A stretch of 30,460 nucleotides of DNA, taken from assembly GCA_037134755.1 (NCBI GenBank), contig JBAXLO010000029.1, positions 1-30,460 of the forward strand, given 5' to 3'. Below are positions 6,564 through 15,687 of this stretch, piece by piece. The notes below the pieces were generated by a model. The model searched no databases. It worked only from the letters and a program-made list of their open reading frames with translations, and was not told where the DNA came from. Positions within the stretch are counted from its first letter, which is position 1, and every line of letters begins with the position of its first letter. The DNA is from JBAXLO01 sp037134755. Lineage in GTDB: Bacteria > Bacteroidota > Bacteroidia > Bacteroidales > JACABE01. Position numbers and translations under genes: made by a program.

Positions 6564-7322
6564 CTATCTATTACTAACTTTATTATCAATTTTTATATTA
6601 TTCACGTTAATTGAGCCTATACTTTCTAAAAGTCTTTCTGCATAAGCAAATGCAGGAATCTTTATCCATTTATTATTAATCATAAATATCCAAATCATTA
6701 ATAAAATTAATAATATTATCTCTGATATCCAAAAGTTGATCGGAAATATCTTATAGTTTAAGAATCCATTTTTAATACCTATGAACACAAAATTGCAAAT
6801 TATTGTTATAACTATAATTAATATGCTTTTCAATTTTAATCCCCATAAGTTTCTACGAAAACCATAACTGATATTTTCTTTAAATAGTAGAGAGTATTTC
6901 TTTGTATCTCTTGTCATGGAAATAAGATATCTAGTCCAGGAGATATATACGTCTTTAACCGAATCTAAATCAGAATTAAGAAAATCAATATTTTGATCTT
7001 TGATTGGAGATAATTCAAGTAACTTAATATGATATTTTTGTTTTGTATATTTATCTAGAATATCATTTCTAAAAGAAAGCAATTGAACTGAAGGCATACC
7101 CCCCCATTTTTCCCATAGTTTTGGTTCTTTTTTCTTTCCACTATCTCTACCAATGTTTGATAAAAAATATACAAGAGCCGATGTAATACCTAAAGTTGTT
7201 AGAACTTGAATGTACTTTTCGTATTCAATTGAATAAGTAATACCTATTACTACTATTGGCAATAAGAAAATTACTACTGGATATATTCTTGCTTTAATAG
7301 AATATTTATCAAATTCAATCAT
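6564..7322 (-). CDS. Four-TM membrane protein, third gene of a candidate defence operon
   Basis: This 252-residue protein has two N-terminal TM helices (about 12-32 and 38-56), a cytoplasmic middle region and two C-terminal TM helices (about 160-183 and 193-213). Conserved-looking segments are GRDSGKKKEPKLWEKWGG (about 58-75) and YGFRRNLWGLK (about 151-161), which I recall as the signature of an uncharacterised family found in many phyla. It starts 2 nt after the MBL gene stop, so it is the last gene of the helicase-MBL-TM operon. A membrane protein placed last suggests an effector or membrane sensor; this is inference. Confidence 0.75.
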   Translation of the reverse strand: MIEFDKYSIKARIYPVVIFLLPIVVIGITYSIEYEKYIQVLTTLGITSALVYFLSNIGRDSGKKKEPKLWEKWGGMPSVQLLSFRNDILDKYTKQKYHIKLLELSPIKDQNIDFLNSDLDSVKDVYISWTRYLISMTRDTKKYSLLFKENISYGFRRNLWGLKLKSILIIVITIICNFVFIGIKNGFLNYKIFPINFWISEIILLILLMIWIFMINNKWIKIPAFAYAERLLESIGSINVNNIKIDNKVSNR

Positions 7323-7324
7323 AA

Positions 7325-8413
7325 TTATATTGGTATTTCAACATAGCTACTAAATGGAATTGGGTTAGCTAAAACTAGATCATCTCTTAAGGGAACAGTT
7401 CCATAATGAAAATTTAAAAGACAACCTTTAGTACAATATGGAACAATACCTCTTCTTAATAGACTATTAGTAACAATATTTGAAGGATGACTTGGTTCAC
7501 CCTTCTTAGAACAAGATATAGCCGCAGATGATGCATTTATATATTTTAGAATACCCTTAGATAAGTTATGTCTACTACCATGATGAGGTATATCTAAAAC
7601 ATTAAGGTCTCTCAAGTTAATACTTCTTGAGTTTGCATAAGTAATAGCATTAAACAACCCTTCTGTACCTACATCGCCAGTAAAAAGAATTTTATAATCA
7701 GCAACAGTTAAAAGTAAGACTAAACTCATATTGTTTTCTGAAGAAGTTGTTTCATCGTTTTCAGAAAGATTTTCTGTATCAAAAGACATATCCTCTAAAA
7801 CAGTTCTCTTCTTTGTGGCAGTGTAACTTTTAGTAATACTTTCAGTTAAGTCCATTTCTGGAGTTTTCTGTGAGGCCTGAATTAGTTTTAAATAAAAATC
7901 TTTGTCTGGTCCTAATATTGTTAAAATAGCTTTATCATTTTCTTGATAATAGTCTCCTTGATGAGGATGGAAAATTTCAATGTTCTTTTGAATAGCTAAT
8001 TCTTCAATATCATGGGCATATTGGTAAGCTTCTCTCATCCTTTCTGTAAAGCTATTCTTAGTTATCCTTCCATCAATAATTGAATTCTTTAAATCATCCC
8101 AATATTTCCAAGGTCTATGCATCCAGATTTTTCCAACTTGTAGTTCTTCGATAACATTACGCAAACCTGAAGCATGGTCAGCATCTGGATGTGTTAATAT
8201 AACTCTATCAACTTTGTCTGATTTGTATACATTTTTAACATGCTTTACAAGTTCATCTCCACTATCTGAATTACCCCCATCTATAATAAAAATTTTTTGA
8301 TTTTTCCAAATTTTATCTTCATAAAACCCAAATCTCAAAGCAATAGCATCACCACATCTACTTCCTTCTCCTACTGGTAAGAAATCAATTTCTATAGAAT
8401 TATTTTCTGTCAT
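7325..8413 (-). CDS. ComEC/Rec2-type metallo-beta-lactamase-fold hydrolase
   Basis: This 362-residue soluble MBL-fold protein has the metal-binding HPDADHASG at about residues 74-82, KILFTGDVG at about 242-250, and the late histidine motif DIPHHGSRHN at about 271-280. These are the motifs of the stand-alone ComEC C-terminal hydrolase domain, which acts on nucleic acid or nucleotides. There is an insertion of about 60 residues (roughly 165-230) rich in Ser, Thr and Glu before the GDVG motif. No signal peptide is present, so it acts in the cytoplasm. It follows the helicase gene by 19 nt and precedes the TM gene by 2 nt, making a three-gene operon. Confidence 0.85.
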   Translation of the reverse strand: MTENNSIEIDFLPVGEGSRCGDAIALRFGFYEDKIWKNQKIFIIDGGNSDSGDELVKHVKNVYKSDKVDRVILTHPDADHASGLRNVIEELQVGKIWMHRPWKYWDDLKNSIIDGRITKNSFTERMREAYQYAHDIEELAIQKNIEIFHPHQGDYYQENDKAILTILGPDKDFYLKLIQASQKTPEMDLTESITKSYTATKKRTVLEDMSFDTENLSENDETTSSENNMSLVLLLTVADYKILFTGDVGTEGLFNAITYANSRSINLRDLNVLDIPHHGSRHNLSKGILKYINASSAAISCSKKGEPSHPSNIVTNSLLRRGIVPYCTKGCLLNFHYGTVPLRDDLVLANPIPFSSYVEIPI

Positions 8414-8432
8414 TTTATTTAAAGTTAAATAA

Positions 8433-11400
8433 TTAATTTATTATTTCTATAATTTCAACTGAATTATTTGTATTCCCTATTTTTACTTTATCCCCTTTCG
8501 TTTTACCTATTATGGAAACTGCTAAAGGGGAATGATTAAATATTTTTTGTATTCCTTCTGTAATCACATGAACATTAGTTTGCGTTTCTATTAAATGAAC
8601 AATAATTTCTTTATCATTATTTATTCTTACTTTAACTGTACTATTTTTATTCACTATTTTATCAAAATTAATTTCAACCTTAGATTCTTTTAATTCATTT
8701 AATTGTTCATCTTTAGTAATAACTTTGGTTATTGTGTTACCTGCTGAATATTTTTTTAAAATCATCCATTCCTTTTCATAATAGTTATTGTCAATGGGTT
8801 TTCCATTCGCTGTAAAGCTATGAAAAACTAATCTAGAAATATCATTATTTATATCAATCGGATAAATTTTGTATTCTAAATTGTCATAATCATTGTAAAT
8901 AACTTTAATCCCTTGCAGATGGAGTTGTTCTCTTATTGAAATATTTTCTGTTAAATGAGCTTTAAATTTTTTAGTCCCATCTTCATTAAAATATAGACCT
9001 ATTACTTTTTCTGATTCAATAATATCGAAATAGATTAATTTACTTTCACTATTCAACCCGTTCATATATTCTTTTCCTATTTTACGAGATAATAAATAAG
9101 AAATAAAAACTTTATTTATATGACCATTATCATAACACTGAAGTAAAAACCCATTTTTTTGATTCGCTTTTATCGGTAATACATTATCAGCATCTAATGG
9201 ATTATCATTAGTCATTATATAAATACCTGTTTTGTATAAATTAAAATATCTAATTATATCTGAAGTCTCTTCCTGAATAAAATCCATTGTAACTTGACTT
9301 TCTTTTTGAAACAAATCAACTTGTTCAACTTTACTAAAGTTTTTAATAGGTTCCCTTTTTATTTCATATTTGATTTTTTCAACTATATCAATTTTAGGTT
9401 TCTCTTGTTCAATCAGATCGTTTTTGATTGGAATTATAGGATCATCCTTTTGTGTTTCATTAGCACGTAACAGTTCCCAAAGTGGTTCTAAAGATTTTTT
9501 GCGATTGGAATAATATTCACCGCCCCTTACTCTGAAAAATTGCCAGCCTCCAATTCTTTCTAGGAAACCTTGTCTACCTGCATCTGCCCATGCTTGGTCT
9601 GGTCCATGCCAATCATCCCCATCACATTCAACTGCAATTTTGACTCCATTACTTAAAACTACCGCTAAATCAATTCTATGTTTACCTTTTACAACTGGAT
9701 ATTGTGGAATTACATCATAACCTTTATCAATAATATCATTATGGACATCTACTTCAAACCAACTTTCAAAAGGAGTGGGTTGATTTCCTAACTTCCTGTC
9801 AATTTTTTCAGAGCTAACTTTTTTGTTTTCTTTATAATTTTTAAAATGGTCTAATAGCTTAAAACGCAAATCAACAATACCAGATGATTTTGATTGTAGA
9901 TCTTCTAATTGTAAAGAATGAAAAAGCCAAATTTGTTCTAGTGCTCTACTTACAGCTACATTAAATCTCCTTTCATCTTCAGCTCTTGTTAAAGCATTAC
10001 CTCTATGATTTTGTGCAACGACCATACTAAGGAAAATAATATCTCTTTCATCTCCCTGAAAACTTGCTGAATTACCACAAGTTATTTTCCTGTTTTTCAT
10101 TTCATCACTACCAATTAAATCCATGAGTCTACTCTCAATAATTTTTGATTGCGAATTTCCTTGTAAGGTGATTACTCCAATTGTTTTGGGTTTTTTAACA
10201 CCATCTTCAATTTTAAAATAGTTTTCATCTTTTATTATTTCAGCAATTTTCTTTGCTATCTCTTCTGCTTCAACTTTGTTTATAATATTAGAATAAGAAC
10301 CATCTGTATATCCATTTTGACAATAAAAAGTTTCTAATGGGTTAAGCCTTTTTTCAGAGTATTGTTTTAATGGATATAGTCCTTTTCCATCAGGTGCATA
10401 AAAATGTTTATTTGAAAACTCAATTATTTCAGGCATACATCTAAAATGCTCACGCAATACAATTCTCTTACCAGCACATAATCTGTCGCAATGATCAAAG
10501 AAACTGTGTTTCGTACCATAAAAATCTGCATATGGTATTTCTTGTGTTGGAGTTGGTTTAAGATGTTTATGAATGAGTGTTTTTACCATTCCATCATCAA
10601 CTCCCACATATTCTGGGGCAGTTTGTTTATCATCACCGACAACAATTATATTCTTTGAAATATAAAACAAAAAAACTGCATCTGGTCCTAATTGGCTTGC
10701 TTCATCAATTATAACATAATCAAACATTGCTGGTTCAGGAATAAAGTTTTCTACAACCTGATAAAGAGGCATAACCCAACAAGCAACTGATTGCTTGCAA
10801 TATTCCATTTCCTTATTTGCTATTTTTCTATAATGATTATAATTCGGGCTTGTTCGTGTTTTAGGTATTACCCTAACTGCTTGTTTCCATGCTGTAAGAT
10901 GTTGCTGCATCTTAGGATTAGTACTTAACCTTTCTACTATATGTAACCATGCTTTTCTTGAAGCTATAGTAGAAATTAACTCTTTTTCTTTAAATTCTAA
11001 ATTAAAGATTTGTTGAATTAGAACTTTCTCATAGTTGTCAGTTAAAAGTTTTATTATTTCTGAGTAAGCATGTTTGTGTAAAATTGCATTTTCAAATTGA
11101 CTGAGATTTGAGAACTCAAAAGTGTTTTCTAAAATCTCTTTAATAAGTATTGGAAAATGCTCTTGGTGATTAGATTGTAGGTTTTTGTAATTTCTGTATT
11201 TTTCTTTTTCTGAATTCAGTATATCAATTTCTGATAGATGTTGTTCATAATTAAAAACATCAATATTATCTATGTCAGTAACAATAGTCTTTGCAAATGG
11301 ATGAATATTTATAATTGTTAGATGATTTTTTGCATCATTAATTCTTGCTTTAAATGCTTTTGCCTTATCAATAATATAATTATATTCAACATCAGCAATC

Positions 11401-13913
11401 AAATTATTAACTTTTAAACTTTCATAATCCTTAATTTTAATAGATGACGTTTCTTCTATTTGTGTTTTTAATTTATTGGCTTCATCAAGTAAAATAATAA
11501 AATCTTCTGTATCTTCTTTAAGCTGCCTGTAAAATTTCACTTTATCAAAATAACTTTTTTGAATTCCATTAACCTTGATTCCCCAAATTGTTTCAAGTTC
11601 CTCAAAATCTTGTTTAGTTTTTATATCCAATAAGACTGTTTGAAATTCAGATTCAGTAATGCAAATGCTTCCATTTACTTTCACTTCATCAATAAAATAT
11701 AGTTTATCTTTAATGTTTTTTGGAAGTAATGCTTTTTTAAGATTAAATAAAATGCCAGACAATGCATTTCCTTCTTTCATATATGAAAGCAATGTTTGAG
11801 CATCACTTTTAAGTTGAATCAAACTCTTTTCATTTGGATATTGTATTTCAACACTACGATCAAATTGTTTTAGCTTTTCTTCAGGTAAGTCAGCTAATAT
11901 TTTTGCAGTATTTGTAATTTTATCTTTCCAAAATTTAAGATTATTCCAATAATCATTTAAAAGTTTCAATTTGAATGATAGAGCATTGTTTTCAATTTTC
12001 GAACACAATTTGTGAAGTTCTTGTAACTGTATTTTTAATTCTACATAATTTTTGCAATTGATAGAGAAATGTCCTTCTTCATTTGTATATTTTTGAGTTA
12101 ACTCACTTTTTATTTTGCTATATTCTTTTAATTCAGATAGTGTGAGAATCTTATCTTTTTGAGGGATTTTATAATTGAAATCATTGCAATTAATATTGCG
12201 ATAATAACTTGTCAGATTATAAAAATTTTCTATATCAGATATTAAATCAATTTTATCAATGTTATTAAATTTGTCTTTATACCAAGCGAAACATGAAAGT
12301 TCTTTTTCAATTCTCTCTGCTATTTCAGTAAGTGTTCCTTGATATTTCCGATTTATGGTTAGTTGTCTTGTAGATTTCTCTTTTATATTAAGCCACTTAT
12401 TTTTTGTATACGCTTTTTCCTCTTTTACTAATGACAATTCAGTTTCTTTTTCTTCAATCTCCTTTTTGTAGCGACTAAGATTTGTAATTCTTGAAAGTTC
12501 ATCATTAATTGCGTTCACACTGGAATTAAGATCTTGCAAAGAAGATGAATCACCACTCAAAAGATTTACTGTTAAATTTTTAAAATCATCAGGGAGTTTA
12601 TCTTTTAAAACCTCCAATGCTCTCTTAGTATAAGCAGTAACCAAAACTTTTTCTCCGTTTGCTAAAAGGTGACATATCAAATTTGCAATTGTATGTGACT
12701 TCCCTGTACCTGGAGGTCCTTGAACTAAAACTTTATTATTTCGTCTTGCTTTTTCAATGATTTCAATTTGTTCATCATTATATGGTTTTGGAAAATAAAT
12801 TGTTTCATCAGTTAATTCATATGAAATTTCGTCGTTTGCATCGTTTGAAAATGTTTCACCCAAATCATTTATATCTATTATATCATTGATAGATGGAATA
12901 TTTATGGAATCATCAGAGTTCTCTATATCTGATATAATTTTTTGATACAAGGCACTGAAACTTCTGGTATTTCGTTTTCTTAAAATCAATGCAGGAGCAA
13001 AATATATTGTTGGTTTTTTAGTAACTTCTCTTGGTTTAGTTAACTCATTACTTAATTCACCATCTGTTCGCATTCGGTCTGCGAAAATTTGAATTGCATC
13101 TATTATTTTTAAGTCAAATGGATTACCCGTGATATTATGTTCCTTCAAATAATTTGAAACCTTTGTTTCAGCTTCTATTACATCTGATGAATCAAACTGC
13201 TCTATTAAATCGAGAATTGCGTCTGTTTCAATTTTAATTTCATTCTCAATACTTGGTAAAACTTTAATTGATGAATTAAAAGTGATTTCAACTTTTGATG
13301 TTAGAATGTGTCTACAAATCAGATGGCTTTTGCCATCTTCTCGAAAATTTAAAAGCCCAACACCAACAATAAGTTCAAATTCTTCACCAAATTGTTGTGC
13401 TTTATTATAAATACTAAAAAATTGTTTATATGTTTTACTCTGTTTTTCATATTCTGCAAGTTTGATTTTATAGTCTTCAAGTTCCTTATTATAAAATTCT
13501 ACATCATCAATCCATTTATCATTGAGATATGTTTGAAATTCTTTCTCTATTTCAGGATATTCAATTATTGATATTAATTTACCACTTTTAGTTATTGTTT
13601 CTTTTAAAATTGGAGTACCATTCTCATCTATTAAACTTTCTTCATCAATCCATTCTGTCAAAGTTTTACTTAATATCGGAAATCTTGGGTGATGTGGTTC
13701 ATTCTTCGGTTTAGAAATCTTTAGCCAATAATCAGCATCTTGATTGTAATTTGAAAAAGTAATACAATCAAAAATATCATATTGTGGAATATCTGCAAAC
13801 CAAATAATTTCAGAATATGCTTCACTACTTTGGATATCTCTAACAGGCACACTCCTGATTTTTGAAAACTCAAGAAGGTAGTTAAATACTTGTAAATACT
13901 TTTCCTTATTCAT
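8433..13913 (-). CDS. Giant SF1 helicase with Vsr-like nuclease and GreA/B C-terminal-like domain
   Basis: This 1826-residue protein has several modules. The N-terminal 380 residues are unassigned, with a short coiled coil near 135-165. An SF1 (Dna2/Upf1-like) helicase carries Walker A GPPGTGKS at about 399, a 550-residue insert rich in coiled coil, motif II IIDEASQLGPD at about 1063, GDDKQTAP at about 1085, and motif VI NVAVSRALEQ near 1315. A Vsr/DUF559-type endonuclease fold follows (VECDGDDWHG, about 1425-1434, then FFRVRGGEYY). The last 70 residues resemble the GreA/GreB C-terminal domain (SPLAVSIIGKTKGDKV). Helicase-Vsr fusions such as Hhe are known anti-phage proteins; the Gre-like tail suggests contact with RNA polymerase. 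First gene of the operon with MBL and four-TM genes. Confidence 0.88.
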   Translation of the reverse strand: MNKEKYLQVFNYLLEFSKIRSVPVRDIQSSEAYSEIIWFADIPQYDIFDCITFSNYNQDADYWLKISKPKNEPHHPRFPILSKTLTEWIDEESLIDENGTPILKETITKSGKLISIIEYPEIEKEFQTYLNDKWIDDVEFYNKELEDYKIKLAEYEKQSKTYKQFFSIYNKAQQFGEEFELIVGVGLLNFREDGKSHLICRHILTSKVEITFNSSIKVLPSIENEIKIETDAILDLIEQFDSSDVIEAETKVSNYLKEHNITGNPFDLKIIDAIQIFADRMRTDGELSNELTKPREVTKKPTIYFAPALILRKRNTRSFSALYQKIISDIENSDDSINIPSINDIIDINDLGETFSNDANDEISYELTDETIYFPKPYNDEQIEIIEKARRNNKVLVQGPPGTGKSHTIANLICHLLANGEKVLVTAYTKRALEVLKDKLPDDFKNLTVNLLSGDSSSLQDLNSSVNAINDELSRITNLSRYKKEIEEKETELSLVKEEKAYTKNKWLNIKEKSTRQLTINRKYQGTLTEIAERIEKELSCFAWYKDKFNNIDKIDLISDIENFYNLTSYYRNINCNDFNYKIPQKDKILTLSELKEYSKIKSELTQKYTNEEGHFSINCKNYVELKIQLQELHKLCSKIENNALSFKLKLLNDYWNNLKFWKDKITNTAKILADLPEEKLKQFDRSVEIQYPNEKSLIQLKSDAQTLLSYMKEGNALSGILFNLKKALLPKNIKDKLYFIDEVKVNGSICITESEFQTVLLDIKTKQDFEELETIWGIKVNGIQKSYFDKVKFYRQLKEDTEDFIILLDEANKLKTQIEETSSIKIKDYESLKVNNLIADVEYNYIIDKAKAFKARINDAKNHLTIINIHPFAKTIVTDIDNIDVFNYEQHLSEIDILNSEKEKYRNYKNLQSNHQEHFPILIKEILENTFEFSNLSQFENAILHKHAYSEIIKLLTDNYEKVLIQQIFNLEFKEKELISTIASRKAWLHIVERLSTNPKMQQHLTAWKQAVRVIPKTRTSPNYNHYRKIANKEMEYCKQSVACWVMPLYQVVENFIPEPAMFDYVIIDEASQLGPDAVFLFYISKNIIVVGDDKQTAPEYVGVDDGMVKTLIHKHLKPTPTQEIPYADFYGTKHSFFDHCDRLCAGKRIVLREHFRCMPEIIEFSNKHFYAPDGKGLYPLKQYSEKRLNPLETFYCQNGYTDGSYSNIINKVEAEEIAKKIAEIIKDENYFKIEDGVKKPKTIGVITLQGNSQSKIIESRLMDLIGSDEMKNRKITCGNSASFQGDERDIIFLSMVVAQNHRGNALTRAEDERRFNVAVSRALEQIWLFHSLQLEDLQSKSSGIVDLRFKLLDHFKNYKENKKVSSEKIDRKLGNQPTPFESWFEVDVHNDIIDKGYDVIPQYPVVKGKHRIDLAVVLSNGVKIAVECDGDDWHGPDQAWADAGRQGFLERIGGWQFFRVRGGEYYSNRKKSLEPLWELLRANETQKDDPIIPIKNDLIEQEKPKIDIVEKIKYEIKREPIKNFSKVEQVDLFQKESQVTMDFIQEETSDIIRYFNLYKTGIYIMTNDNPLDADNVLPIKANQKNGFLLQCYDNGHINKVFISYLLSRKIGKEYMNGLNSESKLIYFDIIESEKVIGLYFNEDGTKKFKAHLTENISIREQLHLQGIKVIYNDYDNLEYKIYPIDINNDISRLVFHSFTANGKPIDNNYYEKEWMILKKYSAGNTITKVITKDEQLNELKESKVEINFDKIVNKNSTVKVRINNDKEIIVHLIETQTNVHVITEGIQKIFNHSPLAVSIIGKTKGDKVKIGNTNNSVEIIEIIN

Positions 13914-14063
13914 TTTTTATGCTGTAATTAATATTCTGTAAAATTATAATTTAATTCAATACAAAGGATTCTTTTTTAAAAATAATTCATCGAAAATTGA
14001 TATAAGGTATTTTTGAATAACTTTTATATTAAGTATGTTTCAAATAATGATTGTACCAAAAAT

Positions 14064-14100
14064 AAAAAAACCTTAGCGCGTTAACGCTAAGGTAAAAAAA
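14064..14100 (-). terminator. Intrinsic terminator after the 239-aa gene
   Basis: CCTTAGCG-CGTTAA-CGCTAAGG flanked by A- and T-runs gives a strong hairpin with a U-run on the minus transcript, about 80 nt after the stop of the 239-residue gene. The flanking runs would also let it work from the other direction. Confidence 0.85.
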
Positions 14101-14181
14101 GGCAGCATAAAACAGAACGGTGTAAAATTCTACGGTCTTTTATTCAAAGTAGTTTCTGTAAGTATCTATACGTTTGAACTC

Positions 14182-14901
14182 TTAGTTAATCATTGCAGTC
14201 ATAATCGGACTGTATTCTAATGCTTTTAAAGAGATTTTATCGATATAAACGGCTACGTAGTAAACAGTTTTGCCAATATCAGCATTATCAAAATCGGTAA
14301 CAAACTTACCTTTTTGAGCTATGCCAACGTATTCCATCTTTTTGTAGTCAGCTGGAGGAGTCAAGCCACCTACCTGCATATACACGTTGGTATGCTTAGC
14401 ATCGGCAGGCAACTTACGTGTACCTGTTATACTATTGATAATACCCAAAGTATGTTGTTGGTGAGTGTTGGTATCAATGTTGTTAATAATTGGGTGACTT
14501 TCTTCAGCCCTACCCGTAAGCATGGCTATGTTAGAGCTATTATCTCCTTTTACAGAGAAACCAAGCAATTTAACTTTAGCTATATCGCCATCAGCAGCTG
14601 TTTGTACCTGTGGTGCCCATTGGCTCGTAATAACGTCTAAAATTTCATTGGTTTTAGACTCAATTAATTGGGTATTCTCTTTTTGTGCAATTTGCATCTG
14701 AATACCACCTTCGTGCAGTAATTCCAAAGCCTCAATCATACTGGAAACAGCAGCAGGCATTGGCGAAATATTTGTAACCATTGCTACATTAGCAGAAACA
14801 GCAGTAGCTATCCCTTTAGTCCTCTGTAAAAAACGACCGGCTGACAAACCTTGCAGATTTGAGGTAACTATCAGCTTTTTAATTAATCTTCTTTGTGTCA
14901 T
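14182..14901 (-). CDS. Element-associated protein with helical N-terminus and beta-rich C-terminus
   Basis: The 239-residue protein has a basic start (MTQRRLIKKLI), a helical region to about residue 105 and a beta-strand-rich second half with the pattern of a fibronectin-III-like fold (YMQVGGLTPPADYKK, then VYYVAVYIDK). I recall similar 200-240 residue proteins of unknown function as common in Bacteroidota genomes, often beside phage-like structural genes. No catalytic motif is visible. It is transcribed after the 79-residue ORF from promoter copy C and ends before a strong terminator. A virion or surface-binding role is a guess. Confidence 0.65.
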   Translation of the reverse strand: MTQRRLIKKLIVTSNLQGLSAGRFLQRTKGIATAVSANVAMVTNISPMPAAVSSMIEALELLHEGGIQMQIAQKENTQLIESKTNEILDVITSQWAPQVQTAADGDIAKVKLLGFSVKGDNSSNIAMLTGRAEESHPIINNIDTNTHQQHTLGIINSITGTRKLPADAKHTNVYMQVGGLTPPADYKKMEYVGIAQKGKFVTDFDNADIGKTVYYVAVYIDKISLKALEYSPIMTAMIN

Positions 14902-14984
14902 TGTATTATTTTATTAGTTTATTGTGTAAAAATCAGTAATAATCTTTCTATTTTATAAGTTCTTCTTAGTATTCTTCGGCTAAG

Positions 14985-15224
14985 TCAGGGTCCGTTACGA
15001 ATCTTGGGCAGTGCCCCTCTGAGCATAAGAGTCAAAATATTTATATTGTTTTTCATTCTTTTTAAAGTATCCATTAGCCTTTGTGTAAAATCAATCATCG
15101 CTTTTGTCATAAATTCTATTCTTTTTGTAAAAGGACTTAAAATTTTGTAGCATTTTACTTTTCTTAGAATCGTAAGCAGGCTCGACTTTTTTAAGAAATT
15201 ACATCTTTTAATTAAATTTATCAT
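14985..15224 (-). CDS. Small basic protein of unknown function
   Basis: This 79-residue, lysine-rich ORF begins 16 nt after the -7 element of promoter copy C, the same spacing as in the other blocks, which supports its start. I recognise no domain. It contains helical stretches (MIDFTQRLMDTLKRMKNNIN). At its end a +1 frame reads on as CPRFVTDPDLAEEY before stopping, which looks more protein-like than the frame-0 end. A frameshift, programmed or by mutation, is therefore possible. The stop is about 80 nt before the 239-residue gene. Confidence 0.45.
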   Translation of the reverse strand: MINLIKRCNFLKKSSLLTILRKVKCYKILSPFTKRIEFMTKAMIDFTQRLMDTLKRMKNNINILTLMLRGALPKIRNGP

Positions 15225-15239
15225 CGTTTAATTTTTCTG

Positions 15240-15275
15240 CAAAGGAACGGCTTTAGAGGGCAAAAAAAAAGGACA
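15240..15275 (-). promoter_or_regulatory. Promoter copy C of the TGTCC / TAnnTTTGC family
   Basis: On the minus strand TGTCC (15275-15271), 23 nt starting with a T-run of nine, then TTCCTTTG (15247-15240) followed by C. The second base of the -7 element is T rather than A, but spacing and the TTTGC end match the other copies. Confidence 0.68.
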
Positions 15276-15359
15276 CAAAAAAAGAGGCATTCATAATATG
15301 AAAGCCTTCTGTTTTTGTTCTCATATAAGTTCAATGTAGGTATAAATTAGAGAGATTAT

Positions 15360-15418
15360 TAAATTTAAGGTTATGACCTTAAATTTATCGAAATAAATTA
15401 AGGCTATAACCTTAATTT
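15360..15418. repeat. Twin palindromes (AAGGTTATGACCTT-like)
   Basis: TAAATTTAAGGT-TATG-ACCTTAAATTTA (15360-15387) and AAATTAAGG-CTATAA-CCTTAATTT (15395-15418) are two related palindromes 7 nt apart, about 85 nt upstream of promoter copy C. Two similar inverted repeats side by side resemble paired operator sites. Confidence 0.6.
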
Positions 15419-15483
15419 AAGAATATAAAAAAAGTCTATATTTAAGAAAAGGATTCATTTTTTTAATCAAAAAAGGTTATGAA

Positions 15484-15511
15484 TTAAAAAAAGCCCGATT
15501 AATCGGGCTTT
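15484..15511 (-). terminator. Intrinsic terminator downstream of promoter copy D
   Basis: A perfect palindrome AAAGCCCGATT-AATCGGGCTTT (15490-15511) with extra A residues on its left gives a strong hairpin and U-run on the minus transcript. Confidence 0.85.
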
Positions 15512-15682
15512 ATAAAACAAATATATATGAAAAGATATGCAGTGCATTGTAGTTTAAAAGACTAATAGTATTCTAAACACTTTTTTAACAACTATACTGG
15601 TTTATTCCATATCGTACAATACTAAAATTAATACTGTATTGCTTTTTTATCTTTGCTGTTCTGTTTTAATCAAATTAAAATA
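15512..15682 (-). other. Transcript without ORF: small RNA or emptied cassette
   Basis: Between promoter copy D (15688-15723) and the terminator at 15484-15511 are about 170 nt with no ORF above 10 codons on the minus strand. The 30 nt next to the terminator (AAAACAAATATA...AAAA.ATATGCA) match those next to the terminator of the 67-aa gene (20697-20724). This could be a small non-coding RNA, or a transcription unit whose gene was deleted. Confidence 0.4.
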
Positions 15683-15687
15683 AAATG

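Noticed and set aside
14314..14640. Plus-strand open frames opposite long minus genes (also near 3026, 15963, 23086, 24454)
   Set aside because: They lie antisense to genes with clear protein families or coding pattern and show no domain or start context of their own.
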